This document shows, piece after piece, positions 33,498-45,163 of a stretch of DNA of 64,000 bases (positions within the stretch are counted from its first letter, which is position 1; each line of letters opens with the position of its first letter). Below the pieces are notes generated by a model. The model made no database searches. It saw only the letters and a program-made list of their open reading frames with translations, and was not told the origin of the DNA. The stretch is from Dolomedes plantarius (Eukaryota; Arthropoda; Arachnida; Araneae; Dolomedidae), in contig OU015490.1 in the NCBI GenBank assembly GCA_907164885.2, positions 18,206,940-18,270,939 on the forward strand. The letters are read 5' to 3'. Both the position numbers and the translations under genes were made by a program.

Positions 33498-33500
<3 letters not shown>
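32282..33500 (-). mobile_element. Tc1-like transposon E
   Basis: The 1219-bp element has inverted repeats of about 28 bp (CACTCAAGATCCAAAACATT left; CACTCAAGAGCCAAAACATT right, reversed) and is followed by (TA)n. Confidence 0.92.
32313..33428 (-). pseudogene. Tc1-family transposase, one nonsense codon
   Basis: The minus-strand frame is continuous except for one TAG at 33104-33102 between QNGS and TVAQLTAQ, where a Gln codon is the likely ancestor. A probable start is [20 protein letters not shown] at 33353. Two helix-turn-helix regions are joined by a GVGRPHA hook. The catalytic residues are Asp in WSDESRF, Asp in FQQDNAPCHK and Glu in SPDLYPIERIW; I count 36 residues between the last two (DD36E). 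The C-terminus VEAVLSAKGGPTRY is complete. A single substitution disables this copy, so relatives elsewhere in the genome could be active. Confidence 0.9.
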
Positions 33501-33563
<63 letters not shown>

Positions 33564-33845
33564 GTGTGGGTCAGGATAACCTTGCTGGGATTTAAAATAA
33601 CTACTATTATAAACTACACTAACATTTAACGAAAACTTATTTAGGAAAATATTTACAAGGCTGCGTCGTTAATTAATAGCATATTAGGCTAATGAAGGAG
33701 GAGGCGTCTTCTGCCATGAAACAAACGCGTCATACCTCATCGCCGTCCATCCGCTGACTGACTGGGGTTGCCAAATCTCTTCTTCTTTAGTTGAGCTGGA
33801 GCGGCGTAAATGGATAATAGCGTCATCTGGTGGCATATACAGGTA

Positions 33846-33935
<90 letters not shown>

Positions 33936-34029
33936 CTGGGGGTGTCATTTCGGAATAAATACGTTTTTTTTCGTATTTAAGGAGAGTGTCCACCTACTTT
34001 GTGACATAGAGTGCACATACATGTACCAG
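33501..34029. other. No gene; two (TA)n arrays
   Basis: (TA)n at 33502-33547 followed by a TG run, and (TA)n at 33848-33932. Between them is unassigned sequence. Confidence 0.6.
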
Positions 34030-34700
34030 GGCCCTTTGGGAAGTGAGACCCGTTAAATAATAAAAAAAACAACCAGTGAAGATTTTTGAAAGAAACTTTT
34101 TATTTTTTATAAATTTAATTGACACTCTTTTAATTTATTTTAAATAAATTTAATTTACTTTTCTACATATTCATCGTGTTAGTTCAAACACTTGTCATAG
34201 CATGTAACGAGTTTTTGTACCCCTGTCTCGTTTGCAGCCACCGCCAGTTCATTGAGAACTCCTTCTTTCAATTCTTCATCGCTTTGAAGACTTGATCCTT
34301 CCAAAGAGTCTTTCAATTTTGAAAAATGATGAAAATCATAAAGGTGCCAGCTCTGGGCTTTTGGGTGGGCGGTTGAAAATCTCATATTTAAACCTGTTCA
34401 GAAGTTGGGCTTTTCCAGCAGGGTGAGGTCTGGCACGACGCCGTACCGACGGGCGTCGTGTTCGGTCATCATCATGGACGTTTCCTCTCCTAGAGTTAAA
34501 ATTTCGGCACCGTTGCAGAACAGATGATTCCTCCATTGCATTATATCCATTAACCTCTTTGATTTGACGAAAAATCTCACACGGTGGCTCATTTATTGCG
34601 TTAAGAAATCGAATTACCCGGCGTTCTGAGGTTAACTGAACCTGATTGGCGGCTACTTGATAAGCCAGTGCTGTACACGCCGAGAACGGGTAATACTTTC
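34030..34700 (-). pseudogene. mariner-like transposase relic
   Basis: Minus-strand fragments in more than one frame show the third catalytic region and C-terminus of a mariner transposase. The piece KFKYEIFNRPPKSPELAPL-like text is followed by DFHHFSKLKDSLEGSSLQSD, EELKEGVLNEL and a final VQKLVTCYDKCLN, a typical mariner end. An upstream segment retains ARPHPAGKAQLL around the second Asp. No terminal repeats were identified. Frameshifts and substitutions (PEL for PDL) show long decay. Confidence 0.7.
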
Positions 34701-35201
34701 CCTCTTACATACATTTGCATAATATACATTTGCACAATATACCCATTACGTCACGTCCTTAAACTATAACCTGAAAGGGAAAACTAGCTCATATTTACAT
34801 GGCTGGAGCCAGGCTCAGCCTGAAAGGATTAAAAATTAAATTTGGAAGCAGTCGAGCCGAATCGTTTATTAGAGCGACAAACGTACATCCGTCCATTTCA
34901 GAAGAATGGCTCGCAAGCAATATCACCTTTCAACATTAAACGCGAGAGCGAGAGGAACGTGTGACTATTATTTGTAGGGCCAGCATATTTTGGGGCTCGC
35001 GAAACTGACCCACTCCTGAATCCGAACGTATACAAGAGTAGAAATGCAAAGACATGCGATACATGGGAAGTTCTGTGGCTAAGGGTTTTAAAGCTATAAA
35101 TTAATATTACTGGGGATTAGACTTAGGAAAGGGAATTTAAATGCTAGAATGGAGGGCATAATATTTAATATATTGCATATATATACTCTCCTCTCTTCCA
35201 G
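34701..35201. other. No recognised feature; probable intron 1 of MATH-BTB copy 1
   Basis: No homology to the other copy was noticed. It ends with a pyrimidine-rich acceptor (CTCTCCTCTCTTCCAG). Confidence 0.45.
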
Positions 35202-35264
35202 GGGTCTCCCGAGAAGCCAAAACAGAAGATGATCATGCTAGAAAAGATGGACATCCTTTAGAAG
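35202..35264 (+). CDS. MATH-BTB copy 1, linker exon
   Basis: A 63-bp exon between CTCTTCCAG and GTAATG, phase 1 at both ends, encoding VSREAKTEDDHARKDGHPLE. The same-sized exon exists in copy 2 (49794-49856) with the same phase and closely related residues (VSRETQTEDTPDRKDERPLE), which is strong evidence that it is real and under constraint. It joins MATH and BTB domains in a flexible acidic linker. Its 3' codon completes with the next exon (G/AT, Asp). Confidence 0.75.
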
Positions 35265-37381
35265 GTAATGCTCGGGATTTGATTTTGAGCAAAAAATGAT
35301 TCTGAACATTCTCTATCGCGGTTACAGTTTTACGACAGAAATTATACAACTCGGAAATACAGGAAAAACATTTTATCTTATATATTACAACGATTGAAAG
35401 TGACGCACATCTCTTGTTTCACATCTAACGTATGATGTCTGCAGGAAAAATTCAATGTTTTCCACCCAGATATCTACGCCAAAAGTTCGAATTTCTTTCT
35501 TTTAAAGGCGAAAAGAAACTTATACTGTTTTTCCCATTTTTTTTGTAGAGAAAAAAAGGTGATTTTCGGGATATGAGCGTAACAATATCTGTTACAACCA
35601 TAACGCCAGTTACGTCTCTTTTCCTGACGTATTCCTCAGGGTAGCCTTGAGTTGCTTTTCTTCGATGTTTGAGAAAGTTTGCACTGTTGCGTTCGTGTTG
35701 TCTAAATCAACTTTTACCAAAAGTAAATATAATAATTGCAAGATAAAAATAACTTTTTATATACCACGTTTTTAAATTTTCTGTTGAATCATATAAACTT
35801 GACAATTCTATATATTAATAAATATTTTAAAAATTTTCTTGATGAATTATCCCATCAACTTCAAAGAATATGATCAAATGCGTATGCGTAATCAATCGTT
35901 TAGCTCGGGAATTGGAAGTTAACTTGCGTTTAACTTTTCGTTCCAGTCCCGGTCGATAGATGGCTGCACCAGTCTACAAAACAAAATTAACTGAAAATGA
36001 ATTCAGTCTGCTTAAAGATGGCTAAAAGTATTAAAAGAATGCATTGTCATCGTGTTCTGAGCTATTCTAAAAGTTTCAAATGTCTAGCTAGTCGGGAAGT
36101 TAGTTAAACATCGATTGCAAGATTTGTACTGGACAAACACACAAACAAACAAACAAACAAACAAGAAAGCGAGTTAATTAAAAAATGGTAATAATTATAA
36201 TTGGTCAAGATTCGAGGAGAGTAGCACATTGCGTTAAAAATTGATCAAGAATTTACTTACTACACACAGAACCCGATTAAAAGATACGATTAATTAAATA
36301 CAAGACAGCCCAGATTGAAATACATGACGACATTACATCTTCGCCAATAGGGCTGGGAGATATTTAGAATTTTACAATCCTTTTGCATCTGCAACAATAT
36401 TATGTTGGTTGCATATCCCCGGGCATCCATACTCCTCGTGGAAAAGGTGGTTATCTAGGAGAGCATATATTTTTTCTTTAAATCAGTTTTATGGAGAATA
36501 ATCGCACGTTCTAAAAGCACGTGCACCCACGCGGTTCAAAAACATTTTTTTCTTAAGCTGGCGCACAAGTAACGCACTCGCTAGCGGCACGATGACTGAC
36601 CCCACACAAAGTTCTTCAAAACCAAAATTTTGCCGCTCTTTTTTTTCTGATTCCATCTTCAGAATTATAAACTTTTAGAGCAGAGGAAAATCAACGCGCA
36701 TTCCATGACGCGCGTCTGGGAGTCGTATTGTTCACTGAAAACCAGTTCCCGAAGCAGTCCGTAGAACGTCGACTTCCCTATCCACTCCTGTGGGAGTACA
36801 GAGTCCTAAGACGATGTTTTCAAAACATCAAGCTTTCTGAATCCAAGATACGGGGAGTATTTCCATTTCATTTTCAGTCTTCCGGCCAGCTCACCAACAC
36901 CTACTGTTTGCAGACTACTGTTTGTCCGTCATTTGCGTCACGTCCGTCCACGCCATGTTCTTCGCGATGGGTTGACGTCAAAACTCCAGTGTTGCGATGT
37001 TACGTCATTGCGGGTCACCGCGTCCACCGAGGGCGTATCTGGTCATGACTCAAGAGAGTAGGAGTTTCTGAACTGTACCGGATCGAGTCACCATTGTCTG
37101 TATAATGACCTGATAGTACTTTTTGGCCTTAGTATGTCGATAATTTTTCTCGGCCATCGACTCTTTTTGGATGCCATACAGTGGTAGAAGTCTGCAAAGG
37201 TTCAATCATGATAGTGTTGTGTGTTCTTGACGTTAATTTTTCTTATATTTAAGTTGTGTTCAATTTTGAACAAAGTCTCATTCTTTTACACCAGTTGAGT
37301 TTTGAATTTTTCCTCGGTTCGCTTTGTCTTAATGCTCGCTATACTAACAGTAACAGGGTTTTCACGCTTCTCATTTTGCAG
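35265..37381 (+). other. Intron 2 of MATH-BTB copy 1, with repeat
   Basis: 2.1 kb. The part from about 36800 matches, inverted, the intron of copy 2 (48475-49040). Contains the dispersed repeat at 35735-36195 and an (ACAA)n run. Confidence 0.6.
35735..36195 (+). repeat. Dispersed repeat shared with 62100-62525 (inverted)
   Basis: Colinear similarity over about 430 bp with the reverse complement of 62100-62525, including TTCTGTTGAATCATATAAAC and GATGGCTGCACCAGTC. The left inverted-repeat arm lacks it at the matching place (about 3085), so it is a mobile or deletable unit. No inverted termini or coding frame seen. Confidence 0.65.
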
Positions 37382-37929
37382 ATACATCCAGTTTGTCAGA
37401 GCATCTGAAGAATCTGCTGCTTTCCGGAGATGGTCACGACGTCCTCATCAATGTCGGAGATAAGCAATTCAGGGCCCACAAAAATATTCTCAAGGCCCGC
37501 TCTCCCGTCTTCGCGGCCATGTTGACCAACAAAATGGCGGAGAGTGCCGACGGCTCCGCCACCATAGAGGACTGCGACCCGGACACGTTTTGGGAATGTC
37601 TCAAGTTTTTTTACTCTGGAAAGGTGGACATTGCTTCGGTCGGCAGCGCTCTAGGGCTCTACTACGTCGGAGACAAATACGACTTCCCGAGCCTCAGGGA
37701 AATGTGCGTCGAGTTCATGACGAATTCTTTCACGATTACTACAGTATTTGATGTTGTCAGTTTGGCTGATCGACACAACGAGGAGGAACTACTGCAGCAA
37801 GCTATGGATTATCTCTCGACGAATTTAGAAGAAGTCATGGTCACCGTAGAATGGCAGCGTTTTATCATGGCAAACCCAATTCAAGCCAATGAAATGTGTT
37901 TCAGAGCTTTGCAATGCAGGAAACGCTAA
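37382..37929 (+). CDS. MATH-BTB (TDPOZ-like) copy 1, terminal BTB exon
   Basis: The 548-bp terminal exon starts after TCATTTTGCAG and ends TAA. The product begins DTSSLSEHLKNLLLSGDGHD; there is no ATG here, so it must be spliced to upstream exons. Residues about 15-115 form a BTB/POZ dimerisation fold (DVLINVGDKQFRAHKNILKA, RSPVFAAMLTNKM, FWECLKFFYSGKVD, DKYDFPSLREMC). A short BACK-like helical tail follows, ending ALQCRKR. In this family BTB recruits CUL3 and MATH binds substrates for ubiquitination. About 80 % of residues match copy 2 by eye and no stop or frameshift is present. No MATH exon was recognised upstream, so the gene may be partial, or its first exon lies outside the recognised sequence. 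Confidence 0.85.
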
Positions 37930-39662
37930 ACACTGGCGTTTTAACTGCTCTGCATAAGAAATGTGTGGATTGAATTTCTGCTCTGAGTGGGATAAGGGTT
38001 TGTATCTTGTGATCGTTTTGTGACAGGTTTTGTATCCTCGAGTCGTTGAAGCCTGTTGCTCAAAATTCGGTCGACTGTCTCGAAGCTACATTGTCGAAAC
38101 GTCGTGGATAAGTAGATTGTTTATGGTTTCCGTGGACACATAAACCACTCCTTACTTACATATATACATATGTCTTGATTTATTCATACATATTTACAGA
38201 ATCTATTATACAAAATTTTCATTATTAATCAATCATCATTATCAATCATCAATCCGTCGAAAACCAGACAGAGAGTCCGAACTCAGTTCAATCTAAAGTT
38301 CAGCATAGAGACACGAAACACTTCGCATAGTTACCTCCTTTTGTATAACCCATGTTTCAGAAAAACGAGATCATTTTAGAAGCTTCTGTATCAGCGGGGA
38401 AATCTTGCAGCTTCCGGTCAGTTAGTGTGTTCAGAGCATCTGTTTCCATTTTTGGCTGCAATTACCTTCCTCTGAACTCTGTTAACGACTTGTTTAAGGA
38501 CCACCGTCAATCTCTTCTTAAATTGTTCGCATATGTAAAGGCTTTTCCCAATTAAGAATGGGTACAGCACCACCCTATGTGTATGCTTCTGACAAACACA
38601 TTGTTAAGTTAACTGGAGCTCACGTGGGAACGTGAATTTCTCTGTCTCTTTCTGGCCTCAATGGTTTAAACGTTTCGTATTTTGCACCAAGTATTTCATA
38701 AAGCGTTTCAAACGCCGGTGAAACGTGCCAATCGTTTGGAAAGTTCCTGATTACCAAACGAAGTTCCGTCATTTTACAATGTACATTAACCATTTAAGGG
38801 GCAACAGCCTTCCCCCGTTTGCACGTTGCAGATTTTTTTCCCGATTATTTTTTAACCTAAAGAAACTTGAAAATTTTTCCAAATAAAGGTTGCAAAATGT
38901 TTTTACTTCTTAAAGCTGATAACAGATGGCAGAACTAACCATTTTTTCTGATCGTTTAACTGGAATACATTGAATGCAAGTGAAAAAAAGACTAGATTTA
39001 GGCGTTTGCACTGTGGAAACGGCGCTCCTCAAAGGGTTAAATGAAATCGTTTTGAAACCTGGATCGCGGAATGAAAACTGCAGTACTAATGCTGCCGACT
39101 TATTTTGATTGGAAAGCCGAAAAATGTCTTGCAATTTTATTGAATTTGATATTGCGTTTCAAAACTTTGTTTTTTGTGAAGATCTTATGCCACTTTATAC
39201 ATTTTGATAATGATTCATTTTCTGTAAAAATACCCTTTAGAAATAAAATGATTTGAATATGAATAAATCGAAATTTTCTTGGCTCCTATCATACGAGAAA
39301 ACGCATAGCAGAAACAAACAGCTGATTAACAACTGTACTAATAAAAGTGGTCTACCTTATTTTTTTATAGTGAATATTAAGAAGATTTATGTTCCTGTGA
39401 TATCGGTAGATGTCAAAAATTAATTTTAGAAATCGTGTTTTTTTTTTAAATCATAAAACTCTATTTCTTCGTTGAAGTTACATTAAATTGTAAGTTTTCT
39501 ATGATGAGATTATCTTGTAAACATCATAATGTTTTCATTATATACATGCCCGCACACACAGACGTGTAAGATTTCCGACATGAAAAACCTAATATCATGT
39601 TTGTTCTAACCTTACCTAAGGGATACCATGTATCAAAAGAATACGTGCCAAGAATATATATA
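37930..39662 (+). other. 3' UTR and downstream flank of MATH-BTB copy 1
   Basis: Blocks at 38040-38110, 38680-38790 and 39010-39220 match the reverse complement of 47380-47830, so the duplication covers the 3' flank. An AATAAA at 39242 lies at the end of this homology and is a plausible polyadenylation signal. The stretch 38150-38640 is private to this copy. Confidence 0.6.
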
Positions 39663-41059
39663 CACTGCTGGACACTGTAAATGCAACACCCTGAAGGAAA
39701 CATGCAAATAACATGAAATTTACAACATGCATTAGCGGAGGTGAGATATGCAAATGATTAGAATTTCAGCGCAGACGCACATCACGCGCCACTTCAAAGC
39801 GCTATTTAAGGCTTGGAGATTTCGAAGATTTCGAGTTCGGCAATTGTGTTTTTCTTGTGGTTTTTTAAAAAAACGATCAATTATGCCTCGTCGAAAACAG
39901 CGATGATCTTTTGATCAAGTATCCGAGTTCGACAGAGGAAGGATAGTGGCCTACCGAGATTGTGGATTACCTTTCAGGGAAATCGGTAGTCGTGTTGGGC
40001 GAAACCAAACAACTGTAATGCGGATATGTGATCGTTGGATGCAGGAGGGTACGACGGACCGGCGTGTTCGATCGCATCCACCTCAGCGCACCACTTCACG
40101 TGATGACAGGCAAATTGTGCGCATGGCAGTGACGGATCGCTCAGTCACATCACGAACCATAGTACAGCACATGCAGTCTGTAACGCATCATCCAGTGTCT
40201 GCGCGTACCATTCGACGCCGTTTACATCAGAGTGGTCTGTCCGCAAGACGTCCATTGCTTTGTATACCCTTGACGCAGAACCACAGACGTCTCCGCCGCC
40301 AATGGTGTGATGACAGAAGGATGTGGACGGCAGAATGGAATGAAATTGTCTTTACTGACGAGTCACGCTTCTGTCTGCAAATCCACGATGGTCGCATTCG
40401 AGTCTGGAGACACCGTGAAGAGAGGATGCTGAACAGCTGCGTTATGCACCGCCACACTGGTCCTGCACCGGGTATTATGGTATGGGGCGGTATTGGATAT
40501 CACTCTCGCACACCTCTAGTACGCATTGCCGGTACTTTAAACAGCCAGCGCTACATCTCCGAGGTGTTGGAGCCAGTTGTCCTTCCTTACCTCCAGGGCT
40601 TGCAAACAGCCATATTTCAACACGATAATGCGCGACCACACGTGGCCCGCATTGTCCAACGGTTCTTCGTCAATCGCCAGATTGAATTGCTTCCCTGGCC
40701 GCCTCGCTCTCCGGATCTTTCGCCGATAGAAAACATGTGGTCCATGGTTGCTCTACGATTGACCCAGGTTCCATCCCCAGCTGCCACAGCAGATCAACTT
40801 TGGCAAGGTGTGGAAGTTGCTTGGTCTCCTGTACCCCATGAACTCACCCAAAGTCTCTTTGAATCAATGCCGAGGCGTGTGGCAGCGGTGATCTCCAACA
40901 ATGGCGGCTACTCTGGCTACTGATTTTGGCAGGAACCACACTTCACAGAAGTCTATAAATTTAATCATTTGATACTTGGTCAACATATTATCTACAAAAT
41001 AAATTTTGTTGTGATATCTCTTGTCTTTCTTGGTGTTGCAATTTGGGTGGCCAGCAGTG
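39663..41059 (+). mobile_element. Tc1-like transposon C
   Basis: The 1397-bp element has inverted repeats of about 35 bp (CACTGCTGGACACTGTAAAT left; CACTGCTGGCCACCCAAATT right, reversed). TA sits on both sides and a (TA)n array follows. Confidence 0.92.
39882..40923 (+). pseudogene. Tc1-family transposase with premature stop at codon 8
   Basis: The frame begins at ATG 39882 (MPRRKQR), hits TGA at 39903-39905, then stays open to the natural stop after NNGGYSGY at 40923. Residues after the stop contain the N-terminal helix-turn-helix (FDRGRIVAYRDCGLPFREIG, VGRNQTTVMRICDRW), a second DNA-binding part (VSARTIRRRLHQSGLSARRP) and a catalytic domain. The triad is Asp in VFTDESRF, Asp in FQHDNARPH and Glu in SPDLSPIENMW with 34 residues between the last two (DD34E). 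An internal Met at 39946 could start a protein lacking part of the first helix, but that would probably bind its ends poorly. One substitution separates it from an intact enzyme. Confidence 0.92.
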
Positions 41060-41080
41060 TATATATATATATATATATAG

Positions 41081-42833
41081 TGTGTGTCCATAATGAAACT
41101 TCCCTAATTTAAAGTTGTCGGCAGTCGAAATTATTGTTCAGAAAGTAATGAAATTTTGTGTAGGACATATTTAAGGGATGAGAATTTGGTTGAGCGAATA
41201 AAATAATTAGTTCAAAATTTCACCACCAGAGGGCGTTTTTTAATGAATTACACAGTTACGACTGGTTCTTTACTTAAGATTTCACCATCTTTTTATCCAT
41301 AGGTCAAAACTAACAAAATAACGCATACTCATTAAGTTTTAAAATCTTTAAAGTGATTGCAAAGTCGATCGGAAACTTGTTCGATAACTAATTTTCGGAC
41401 AAAAGATTCGAAGGAACGTAGAAGAAACAAATATGCAAATTAATTTTTGTCGACGTAGAGCAGAAGCTCTTATAAAACCTAGAAACTTTCATGAAGATTT
41501 TGTTTTCAGCGTGCTTGCTATTGCTAATCAGAATGTCATCGTTACGATTACCAGATCGAGCTTTGTTAGTAAAATTGTTTTACCAAAGCGATAATTCAGC
41601 ACTAGTTGCTCTACGAAAATTTCGGAGTTTGACGGGGATACGAAAAGGTCCATTGACTGTTCAAGGTCTTCGATTAATGGTGGCCAAATTTGAAGAAACT
41701 GGTTCTTTTAACATTCGTTCTGGAAGAGGAAGGAAACCTGTTTCCGCATAAGCTGTAGAGAAGAAGGTTGCGCTTCAGGTGGAAGAGAACAAAGCATCTA
41801 ACGAACAGGCTAGTATCAATGTCCGTCGTGTGGCAGAAGCATTAGATCTGCCCCGTTCAACTGTCGAGAAGGTCATGCGGAATATCCTGCGGTATTATCC
41901 GTACAAGCTTCAATTTGTGCAGAGGTTGCTTACTCATGATTTCGAGACTGGATAGCGGTTCTCACTTTAGTTTCTTGCTCGCTTTGAGGTTGATGCAGAC
42001 TGGCCTTGGAATATCCTCTGAACAAACGAATCACACTTTTATTTGGACGGTTCGGTGAATACTCCCAACTGCCGAATTTGGGAACCAGAAAATCAGCTTT
42101 TTATCTTAGATGTTCCGATGCATTCACCGAAAACAACCATGTGGTGTGACTTTTCTGCATTTTTTATTCTCGGCCCGTATTTCTTCGAGGAATTAAGTCC
42201 TAGAGGTTCAGTAACATGCTCGGTCACCGGGGAACGATATGCATCCTTGTTACTGAATAAAATAGTTCCTGATCTGCAATCACATCAGTGCCTTTCACGT
42301 ACAATTTTTATGCAAGATGGAGCTACTCCACACATTATCCTTCGCGTTAAGAAAGGTCTCAAAAATCAGTTTACAGAAGAACGTGTCATCAGCCGCCACT
42401 TTCCTACTGTGTTACCTCCCCGATCCCCAGACCTCAACCCATGCGACTTTTGTCTTTGGGGGGCATGTGAAACATCTAGTCAGTCTTGATAAACCAAGAA
42501 CTATACCTGATCTGATAGACAGCATTTCCCCGGACACACTGCGGTCAACTGTAGAACATGTTATCTTACGATTTCAAATGGTAGCTGAAAATGATGACCG
42601 TCATGCTGAACATGCCTTGTTGTAATACATTTTTTTAACTGTAGGAAATGTTGGCTAAATGTGTAATTCATCAAAAAACGCCCTCTGGTGGTGGAATTTG
42701 GAACTAATTTTTTTATTCGCTCAAACAAATTCCCATCCCTTCAATATGTTCTACACAAAATTTCATAACTCTCTGAACAAAAGTTTCGACTGTAGACAAC
42801 TTTTAACTAGGAAAGTTTAATTATGGAACCCTG
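41081..42833 (+). mobile_element. Long-TIR mariner-related element G
   Basis: The ends are inverted copies of each other over about 180 bp: 41081-41265 matches the reverse complement of 42650-42833, including CACCAGAGGGCGTTTTTT near the inner limit. (TA)n arrays lie on both sides. It encodes a degenerate transposase. Confidence 0.87.
41491..42625 (+). pseudogene. DDxD transposase of a rosa/DD41D-like lineage
   Basis: The N-terminal part (41536-41751) has the helix-turn-helix seen in these spider transposases (PDRALLVKLFYQSDNSALVA, GSFNIRSGRGRKPVS), then TAA. The frame goes on with PRSTVEKVMRNILRYYPYK and further stops around 41950-42020. The catalytic domain is open from 42043 and contains MQDGATPHI with the second Asp and PPRSPDLNPCDFCLWG with the third. 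I count 42 residues between these, nearest the described DD41D group. The first catalytic Asp is altered (NESHF for DESHF-type). A frameshift near 42470 separates the C-terminus. Clearly inactive. Confidence 0.82.
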
Positions 42834-42853
42834 TATATATATATATATATATA

Positions 42854-43460
42854 CAGTCGAACCTCCATATATCAAACTTCTCTATATCGAAATTTTCTAT
42901 ATATCGAACTCTTAGCAAATCTCCATGTTTATTACATAGAAAAATTGTTTCTATATATCGAAAAAATCTCTATATATCGAAATTTTTTCAAGACAGATTG
43001 GGAGATTTCATTCCATTTTAGAATAAAATCTCCCAATTTTTGGCATTTAAAACAATACGTCGTGGAATTCAATTCGCGGAAAATGTCCCCGATGAAGTTT
43101 TTAGTGAACTGAATTAATACGAACATTTCTTTGAACTTTCCGCATAACTAACTGTTCAGCAAGATATTCGTAGTTTATTTTTAAAAGAATGTAACTGTGA
43201 TCATTCTAACCACTGTCTGCATTATTGTTTTTTAAAGATATGTAGTAATCAATAAATATTTCATATTAATTCATTTTTTAGTTATTAACTTTCATTTAAT
43301 GGGATTCGCATATAAATTATAAATAGAGTTTCGTATACGAAAATTAGCTTTAATTTTTTTAGGAGAATTATGATAAGACTAAGCTCAATTCTATATATCG
43401 AAATTTCTATATATCGAATTTTTTTAGCGCAATTTGCTACTTCGATATATAGAGGTTCGA

Positions 43461-43463
<3 letters not shown>
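42854..43463. mobile_element. Tigger-like MITE (TIR CAGTCGAACCTCTATATATC)
   Basis: 610 bp, inverted repeats of about 24 bp, with the motif TATATCGAA repeated several times inside each end. Flanked by (TA)n at 42834-42853 and 43464-43494. It has no recognisable transposase. Confidence 0.85.
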
Positions 43464-43494
<31 letters not shown>

Positions 43495-43496
<2 letters not shown>

Positions 43497-44836
43497 CCCC
43501 ATTAATGACTGTTCTTACAAAGGGGGTATGAAGTTTCCAGTTCTAAAGAGGGAATCGGAAAAATGGACTCCTTAAGCTAAAGTCTAATATATACACAGAC
43601 TGTGTTAGAAAGAACATCACACGTATTTATAAACTTATACAGGATCCCAGAAAGAGCCAACAGTAACTTGAAATATGACATCCAAAGGAATCGTTGATAG
43701 GGAACAAATCAGAGAGAAAGGGAAGAACCGAGGTCATCTGCGATTACATTGCTAACACAGCCAAGATGTAATTTCAGCTATCCCGAGACTGGCGTGCACA
43801 CACAGAATATAGAACGGGGAAGTGCAAGATGGCGAAATAAAAAAGTATCGAGGGACATCTCGCCAACCACCTCATGGTATGTTTGATGCCATCTTAAGCG
43901 CAATTGCTGAACATTTTCCGCCCGAAACAAAACTTGGTTGATATTCGCCGATGGCATGCGGTTAATACCGAAGTACCGAATTATCGACTATTTTGTGGGA
44001 CAGAAGGCATTCAAACAATACCGATTTTGGTAAAAATTAATGTTTGGCGATCTCCTCATTTCAGAGATATCGCCAAATGGAAGCCAAGCCGTAGAAATAA
44101 TCGAGAACGCATTGTGGTTGTGGCGAGCTTGTGTTTCCTGGACATGTCTTGCGCTGTACATTGAAACATAGCCAAAAATTTAAGGTATCTGCCAAGTTCG
44201 TAGCACCTTTCTTCAAAAATAGACACTAGTGATTCAATACATATATTTTTAGTTCATAGGGGATGTAAAATGACGGGAAAATATATCATTTGGGTAAACA
44301 TTTCATAATATTTTTAAGTAGAGGGAATGTTTTTTATGAATTTTTAGTACAATGGAGTTCTGACGCCAGAGACCTTACACTCCTGTCGACTCAATATATT
44401 TTCATTTCCTTTATACTATGCACTACTGGTACACTTACCTGTGTTCTGAACTAAAAGTTTGATACTATTTCCCAAAATCACCGAAATATACCAAAAAGTG
44501 AAAAAAAAACACTGATTTTTTATTTAAAAAAATTTTTAATAAAAATTTTATAAGTTTTTATAAGTTTTTTTATAAGTTTAGGTATCTGTAGAATGATTGA
44601 AGTAACAAATATAGCTCAGCTATTAGGTCAAAACGTAGTGAGTAGTATGTAAAACACTACTGTAAAATTTCATCTAAATACATTGAAAACTTTTTTTAAA
44701 TTATGTGCTTTCTCGTTGACAGAAGTCCCTGAAAAATGAGTTTTCTAGGAAATGCATTTAAAGGTGCTCCCTCCGGTCTTTTAATATTACTTTCGGTTTA
44801 TTTTTATTTCCAACTAGAAATTAACCCGTCATTTTG
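43495..44836. other. No recognised feature
   Basis: No exon, domain or repeat end was recognised; an 86-codon frame at 43904 matches nothing I know. Confidence 0.45.
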
Positions 44837-45163
44837 ACGTCATAATACTAATAATGACATCATAATGGAAAAAGTGTATTAAAGTTAAAAAATATCCCGA
44901 ATTATCTAACAATATTGCATTTAATCCACACCTTGTAAAAGCAAACTCTTTCATTATTTTTTATTTATTTAGTTTTTCATGCGATTGGAGTAGTAGACTG
45001 CCGTCATAATACTAATAATGACGTCATAATGGAAAAAGTATATGAAAGTTAAAAAATATCCCGAATTATCTAACAATATTGCATTTAATCCACACCTTGT
45101 AAAAGCAAACCCTTTAATTATTTTTTTATTTATTTAGTTTTTCATGCGATTGGAGTAGTAGGC
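44837..45163. repeat. Two-copy tandem repeat, about 163-bp unit
   Basis: Units 44837-44999 and 45000-45163 are nearly identical (each has CGTCATAATACTAATAATGA and TTTTTCATGCGATTGGAGTA). They differ at only a handful of bases, so the duplication is recent. Confidence 0.88.

Noticed and set aside
43904..44164. 86-codon frame considered as a transposase fragment
   Set aside because: No catalytic or DNA-binding motif could be recognised; left as unassigned sequence.
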